Below the pieces are notes generated by a model. The model ran no database searches and was not told the origin of the DNA. It saw nothing but the letters and a program-made list of their open reading frames with translations. From JBBSJV01 sp038256935 (GTDB taxonomy: Bacteria; Patescibacteriota; JACMRA01), in assembly GCA_038256935.1 (NCBI GenBank), contig JBBSJV010000063.1, forward strand, positions 1-8,650: a stretch of DNA of 8,650 nt, written 5' to 3'. Position numbers and translations under genes: made by a program. Of the stretch, positions 5,962 to 8,650 are shown piece after piece. Position 1 is the stretch's first letter; each line of letters opens with the position of its first letter.

Positions 5962-6690
5962 ATGATCAAAGTCAAAACTGTGGAACTTCGAAAAAATTTG
6001 CAACATTATATTGATCTTGCTTTATCAGGTGAAGAAGTTATTTTGGAGTATAAAGGAGGTGTGGAGATTAGATTACAGCCAAATATTAAATTACAAGATG
6101 GGTTAAATCAAGGCCAGAAAATATTAAATTATTTTGACTCCCCAGACTACATCCAAAAACTAAAATCATTTTCAATTGACCTTGAGCTTATCCCTGATAA
6201 TCCAAAAGATCTAAAAAAATTATTAATTAAAAATAGAAGTAATGATTATGATAAAATCTTCAAAAATTCTCAGTTGAAGGAAGATGCTGTAGTATACAAT
6301 AATGAAGTAACCGTAGGGCATGCACTACTTGATACCAGTATAGTTTTGGATATTATTTGTAGAAGAGGGAGGTTTGATCAGGTCAAAAAAGTATTAGAAA
6401 GCTTTGATAAATTATCGATTACAACCTTTACCTATTTTAATTGTTTTTACATATTGCAAAATACTAAGCTGACAGTTGATTTTATCCAAGAAGCTCTTAT
6501 GCAGTATACTTTAGTGGAAACCCCAGCAAGAATTTGTTATATGAGCTGTAAACTTGCTAAATCAAAAGATGACGTAGAAGATTGTGGCCTTATACTTATA
6601 GCTAAGGAAAATAAAACAGTGCTTGTAACAGCTGATAAAGATTTGGTTAAAAGATATGGAAGCGTGAATAAATGTATTTTGGTTGAGTAA
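5962..6690 (+). CDS. Single-chain fusion of a Phd/YefM-like antitoxin and a PIN-domain (VapC-like) toxin
   Basis: The N-terminus (residues 1-40: KTVELRKNLQHYIDLALSG, then EEVILEYKGGVEIRLQP) matches the Phd/YefM antitoxin fold: helix for dimerisation and DNA binding, then two strands. About 75 residues of unrecognised, charged linker follow. From about 120 a PIN domain begins: ALLDTSIVLD with Asp124 and Asp130, then DDVEDCGLILIAKEN with Glu206/Asp207, then VLVTADKDLVKRYG with Asp225 and Asp227. The second acidic position, normally Glu in a segment like TTFTYFNCFY, appears to be Asn160, so nuclease activity may be reduced or lost. In ordinary vapBC systems these are two genes, as in the pair at 3630-4269 in this window. 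Here one promoter (5926-5954) with a start at the ATG would make both halves in 1:1 ratio. The protein may be self-inhibited, processed, or act as an autorepressor or antitoxin for another toxin. Domain calls at both ends are firm; the linker is unexplained. Confidence 0.8.
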   Translation: MIKVKTVELRKNLQHYIDLALSGEEVILEYKGGVEIRLQPNIKLQDGLNQGQKILNYFDSPDYIQKLKSFSIDLELIPDNPKDLKKLLIKNRSNDYDKIFKNSQLKEDAVVYNNEVTVGHALLDTSIVLDIICRRGRFDQVKKVLESFDKLSITTFTYFNCFYILQNTKLTVDFIQEALMQYTLVETPARICYMSCKLAKSKDDVEDCGLILIAKENKTVLVTADKDLVKRYGSVNKCILVE

Positions 6691-6749
6691 GCTATTTTAA
6701 ATCCATTCATAATTATAATAAAAGCACCCTTGCACAAAATAGACATTAC

Positions 6750-6755
6750 TATAAT
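6750..6755 (+). promoter_or_regulatory. -10 element for a near-leaderless start of the helicase gene
   Basis: A perfect TATAAT ends nine bases before the ATG at 6765. The best -35 candidate, TTGCAC at 6730-6735, is only 14 bases upstream, so the -35 contact is weak or absent. No Shine-Dalgarno site lies between the box and the ATG. Confidence 0.45.
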
Positions 6756-6764
6756 AGATAAATA

Positions 6765-8060
6765 ATGGATATCGAAATAAGTAGCCAGTTTCAACAAGTT
6801 ATTGATCTGATTCAAAATAGTGATAAAAATCTTTTTCTAACTGGAAAAGCGGGTACTGGAAAATCTACACTTCTTAGTTTGATTCGCTATACTACAACTA
6901 AACAATTAGCTGTCCTTGCTCCAACTGGGCTTGCTGCAATCAATGTAGAAGGACAAACCATTCATTCTTTTTTTAGATTTCCTCCTGGAATAACCCCCTT
7001 AGAAGCTGCTGATGAAGGCCGCAAAAGAAGACGCGATGAAGTCTTTAAAAAACTACAACTAATTATTATTGATGAGATCTCGATGGTGCGGAGTGATCTT
7101 TTGGATGCCATGGATATCTTCTTGCAAAACATCAAAAATAGTCCATTACCTTTTGGTGGAGTCCAGACAATTATGATCGGGGATTTGTATCAATTACCAC
7201 CTATTCTTAGAAGTGATGAGTTAATGGCTCACAGCGAACACTATGAGACACCATATTTTTTCTCGGCTTATGTAATTAAAAACCTGCAAAACTCATTTGG
7301 GAATCTCTTAGAATTTATAGAACTTGAAAAAATTTATAGACAAACTGATCAGGAATTTATCGATCTTTTAAATGCAGTGAGATTGCAACAAATCAATTAT
7401 CAAAGTTTAGAAAAACTCAATCAAAGATACGACCCTGCTTGGCAAAATTTAGCTGATGATCATGTGATACTAACTGCTACAAACAGGCGAAGTGAGGATA
7501 TCAATCAGCAAAATTTAAATAAACTTAAAACTGAAGAGGGTGTTTACGAAGGAAAAGTCACTGGGAAATTTGCCGAAAAAGACTACCCAACACTGCTTGA
7601 ACTCCCGCTTAAATTAGAAGCTAGGGTGATGCTGATTAAAAATGATCCAAAAGCCAGGTGGGTCAATGGGACCCTGGGTACAGTCAAAGCTATGCTCAAT
7701 CACAGTGTCATAGTAGAGCTTGATAATGGAAAAGAAGTGGAAGTAGAAGATGTAAAATGGGAAGTCTTTAAAACAGTAGTTAACGAAGAAACTGGTGAAT
7801 TTGAAAAACAAGTCCTTGGAAGCTTTGAACAGTTACCACTAAAACTAGCTTGGTCAATCACCATCCACAAAAGCCAAGGCCAAACCTTTGATAAACTAAT
7901 TTTAGATTTAGAAAGAGGGGCTTTTACTACAGGGCAAACATATGTTGCATTATCTAGATGTAGAACTTTGGAAGGGTTAGTGCTAGCTAACAAATTGAAA
8001 TTGACTGATATCAAAACTGATCAGAGGGTGAATAAGTTTTTGATGGGGTTAAAGAAATAA
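6765..8060 (+). CDS. PIF1-family superfamily 1B DNA helicase
   Basis: This 431-residue cytoplasmic enzyme is an ATP-driven 5'-3' DNA helicase of the PIF1 type, a family that unwinds G-quadruplexes, R-loops and stalled forks. All core motifs are visible in order: Walker A GKAGTGKST (27-35), motif Ia APTGLAAINVEGQTIHSFF (52-70), Walker B IIIDEISM (100-107), motif III GDLYQLPP (139-146), TATNRRSEDIN (237-247), the ARVMLIKND...RWVNGTLG segment (286-305), TIHKSQGQTF (366-375) and YVALSR (393-398). The insert 310-360 corresponds to the SH3-like 2B region. The protein is a bare core without an added C-terminal domain, as is common in small bacterial and CPR PIF1 proteins. A perfect -10 box lies nine bases before the ATG at 6765. 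The preceding fused antitoxin-toxin gene ends 74 bases upstream and the two appear separately transcribed. There is no clear terminator after the stop. It looks intact and functional; the specific cellular role cannot be read from sequence. Confidence 0.95.
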   Translation: MDIEISSQFQQVIDLIQNSDKNLFLTGKAGTGKSTLLSLIRYTTTKQLAVLAPTGLAAINVEGQTIHSFFRFPPGITPLEAADEGRKRRRDEVFKKLQLIIIDEISMVRSDLLDAMDIFLQNIKNSPLPFGGVQTIMIGDLYQLPPILRSDELMAHSEHYETPYFFSAYVIKNLQNSFGNLLEFIELEKIYRQTDQEFIDLLNAVRLQQINYQSLEKLNQRYDPAWQNLADDHVILTATNRRSEDINQQNLNKLKTEEGVYEGKVTGKFAEKDYPTLLELPLKLEARVMLIKNDPKARWVNGTLGTVKAMLNHSVIVELDNGKEVEVEDVKWEVFKTVVNEETGEFEKQVLGSFEQLPLKLAWSITIHKSQGQTFDKLILDLERGAFTTGQTYVALSRCRTLEGLVLANKLKLTDIKTDQRVNKFLMGLKK

Positions 8061-8174
8061 TCTATGGTTTTAATATCAAATACTATGTAAATAAATTAAG
8101 TAATTTAAGTTACAAAAACAAAAATTTATGTTGCAATAATATGCCAAGAATTTATACTCTAAATAAATAACTTA

Positions 8175-8343
8175 CTATTGATTTTTTTCTGGCGTCTGAG
8201 CTAAAAGTAATTCTAATTCTAGAATTTTGTGCGTATTTTTAGCTTACGTTGCAGCTACTTGACCGTTTATTCCTAACAACTTCAGGGTCATCTAGATTTA
8301 CCGAAGGAAGCACATTAGGATTTGGTTTAAATGTTTCTGACAT
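8175..8343 (-). pseudogene. Small gene broken by a frameshift and a stop
   Basis: From the ATG at 8343 the minus strand reads MSETFKPNPNVLPSVNLDD then PEVVRN before running out of frame to a TAA at 8239. Dropping one A in the short A-run at 8266-8268 restores a second frame, NGQVAAT, then a TAA at 8244-8246, then AKNTHKILELELLLAQTPEK ending NQ and TAG at 8175-8177. The two parts together read like one small protein of about 56 codons with a disordered start and a helical end, carrying one indel and one nonsense change. A TATAAC lies five bases before the ATG (8349-8354), matching the leaderless pattern seen elsewhere in the window. I do not recognise the family. The alternative is a real 34-residue peptide (8239-8343) and chance open sequence beyond it. 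Confidence 0.35.
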
Positions 8344-8493
8344 AAATAGTTATATTTAAATTTGTAATTAATAAAATCTAAATTCATTTATACATATTTT
8401 AATACTTTAGTCAATAAAAGTACTAGTTTCGATTTTAATTGAACTTATAAAATTTAAAATATAGTACTTGTCATTTTTTTAGAGCCAAGACAA

Positions 8494-8545
8494 CAAAATA
8501 AATAAACTCAGATCGATTAGCTGGTCATGAGTTTTAGTTATTTTG
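8494..8545. repeat. Long imperfect inverted repeat (hairpin)
   Basis: The left arm at 8494-8510 (CAAAATAAATAAACTCA) pairs with the right arm at 8528-8545 with one mismatch and one bulge. After a bulged A (8527), GATC (8511-8514) pairs further with GGTC (8523-8526), leaving an 8-base loop. Outer GCCAA (8484-8488) can also pair with TTGGC (8543-8547) as an alternative. About 21 pairs in all is well beyond neighbouring sequence. Confidence 0.6.
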
Positions 8546-8557
8546 GCATTTAAAAGT

Positions 8558-8585
8558 AGGGGTATGCTTTAGCTTCCCCTTTTTG
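8558..8585 (+). terminator. Rho-independent terminator
   Basis: AGGGG (8558-8562) pairs with CCCCT (8576-8580), with an inner GC/GC pair and a small loop, and TTTT follows directly. AAAA at 8552-8555 would give a shorter T-run on the minus strand, so it may act in both directions. No intact plus-strand gene ends just upstream, which supports either a small RNA or the end of a lost gene. Confidence 0.5.
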
Positions 8586-8650
8586 TATTCATAACCAGCC
8601 ACCCTATAGGATCTCTCCTTGAAGCCTTGATGACACGATCCAATAAATTA

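Larger units (their letters stand above)
8472..8585 (+). ncRNA. Candidate small RNA of two hairpins
   Basis: Possible promoter elements TTGAAC (8439-8444) and TATAGT (8460-8465), 15 bases apart, would start a transcript near 8472. It would contain a long imperfect hairpin (8494-8545) and end at the terminator hairpin (8558-8585). No reading frame with a start codon explains the region on the plus strand. The promoter is weak, so the RNA is a hypothesis. Confidence 0.28.
8061..8650. other. Gene-poor right end with small-gene remnant and hairpins
   Basis: After the helicase gene, 8061-8174 is plain AT-rich DNA in which I see nothing. A broken small gene occupies 8175-8343 on the minus strand. 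From 8344 to 8471 only a candidate promoter is seen. Two hairpins lie at 8494-8585. The last 60 bases are less AT-rich; they contain GGATC/GATCC arms (8609-8613 and 8637-8641), and a minus-strand frame without a start codon is open from 8534 to 8647. Confidence 0.45.

Noticed and set aside
5826..6014. 62-codon plus-strand frame between the R-M fragment and the fused gene
   Set aside because: It overlaps both recognised frames and its translation shows no family pattern.
6537..6815. 92-codon minus-strand frame across the end of the fused antitoxin-PIN gene
   Set aside because: It is antisense to the PIN domain and to the helicase start, with no recognisable motif.
7614..8014. Two minus-strand frames inside the helicase gene
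   Set aside because: Both are antisense to conserved helicase motifs and overlap each other.
1..8650. CRISPR array
   Set aside because: No regularly spaced direct repeats of 20 bases or more were seen; the only short tandem repeat is the two-copy unit at 5588-5608.
1..8650. Alternative genetic code (UGA or UAA reassigned)
   Set aside because: The recognised genes end where the protein families end, at TGA, TAA and TAG, and lack internal UGA. The TAA at 356-358 is an isolated case best explained by mutation or error.

Overview
The window comes from an AT-rich, streamlined bacterial genome. Genes use the standard code: TGA ends the NOX/ferric-reductase-like gene and TAA or TAG end the others. 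Almost none has a convincing Shine-Dalgarno site. Several have a -10 hexamer only 5 to 9 bases before the ATG, which suggests frequent leaderless transcription. A stand-alone PIF1-type helicase, orphan restriction-modification debris, compact PIN toxin modules and small membrane enzymes would fit a small-genome lineage such as Patescibacteria (CPR). That placement is an inference; no marker gene settles it.

Layout. Positions 1-1468 are gene-poor: a 41-residue small ORF (or the tail of a longer one), then a short secreted-protein gene behind a strong promoter but interrupted by an in-frame TAA, then about 770 bases of very AT-rich DNA with no supportable gene. At 1481-2989 (+) is a six-helix, bis-haem, FAD/NAD(P)H oxidoreductase of the ferric reductase/NADPH oxidase family. 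A minus-strand block at 3002-5422 reads, in transcription order: a ceramidase-like (CREST) membrane protein, an overlapping GNAT acetyltransferase, a Phd-type antitoxin with an overlapping VapC-type PIN toxin behind its own near-consensus promoter, and a CPBP-like membrane protein. The plus strand resumes with an orphan C-terminal domain of a type ISP/Eco57I-like restriction-modification enzyme (5615-5908), a single ORF fusing a Phd-like antitoxin to a PIN domain (5962-6690), and a PIF1-like helicase (6765-8060). The right end, 8061-8650, holds a probable frameshifted small gene on the minus strand and a pair of hairpins ending in a T-tract that may be a small RNA or terminator.

How it fits together. 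The region looks like an accessory island of independent modules rather than one pathway: an electron-transfer membrane enzyme, lipid or membrane proteins, two toxin-antitoxin modules, R-M debris and a helicase. Two features stand out. First, the window has two Phd-PIN modules, one as two overlapping genes and one as a single fused polypeptide. Second, three proteins keep their family fold but lack key active-site residues: the ceramidase-like protein has lost two of three expected zinc histidines, the CPBP protein lacks its EExxxR motif, and the fused PIN domain has Asn at the usual Glu position. These may be pseudoenzymes, or enzymes drifting after loss of selection.
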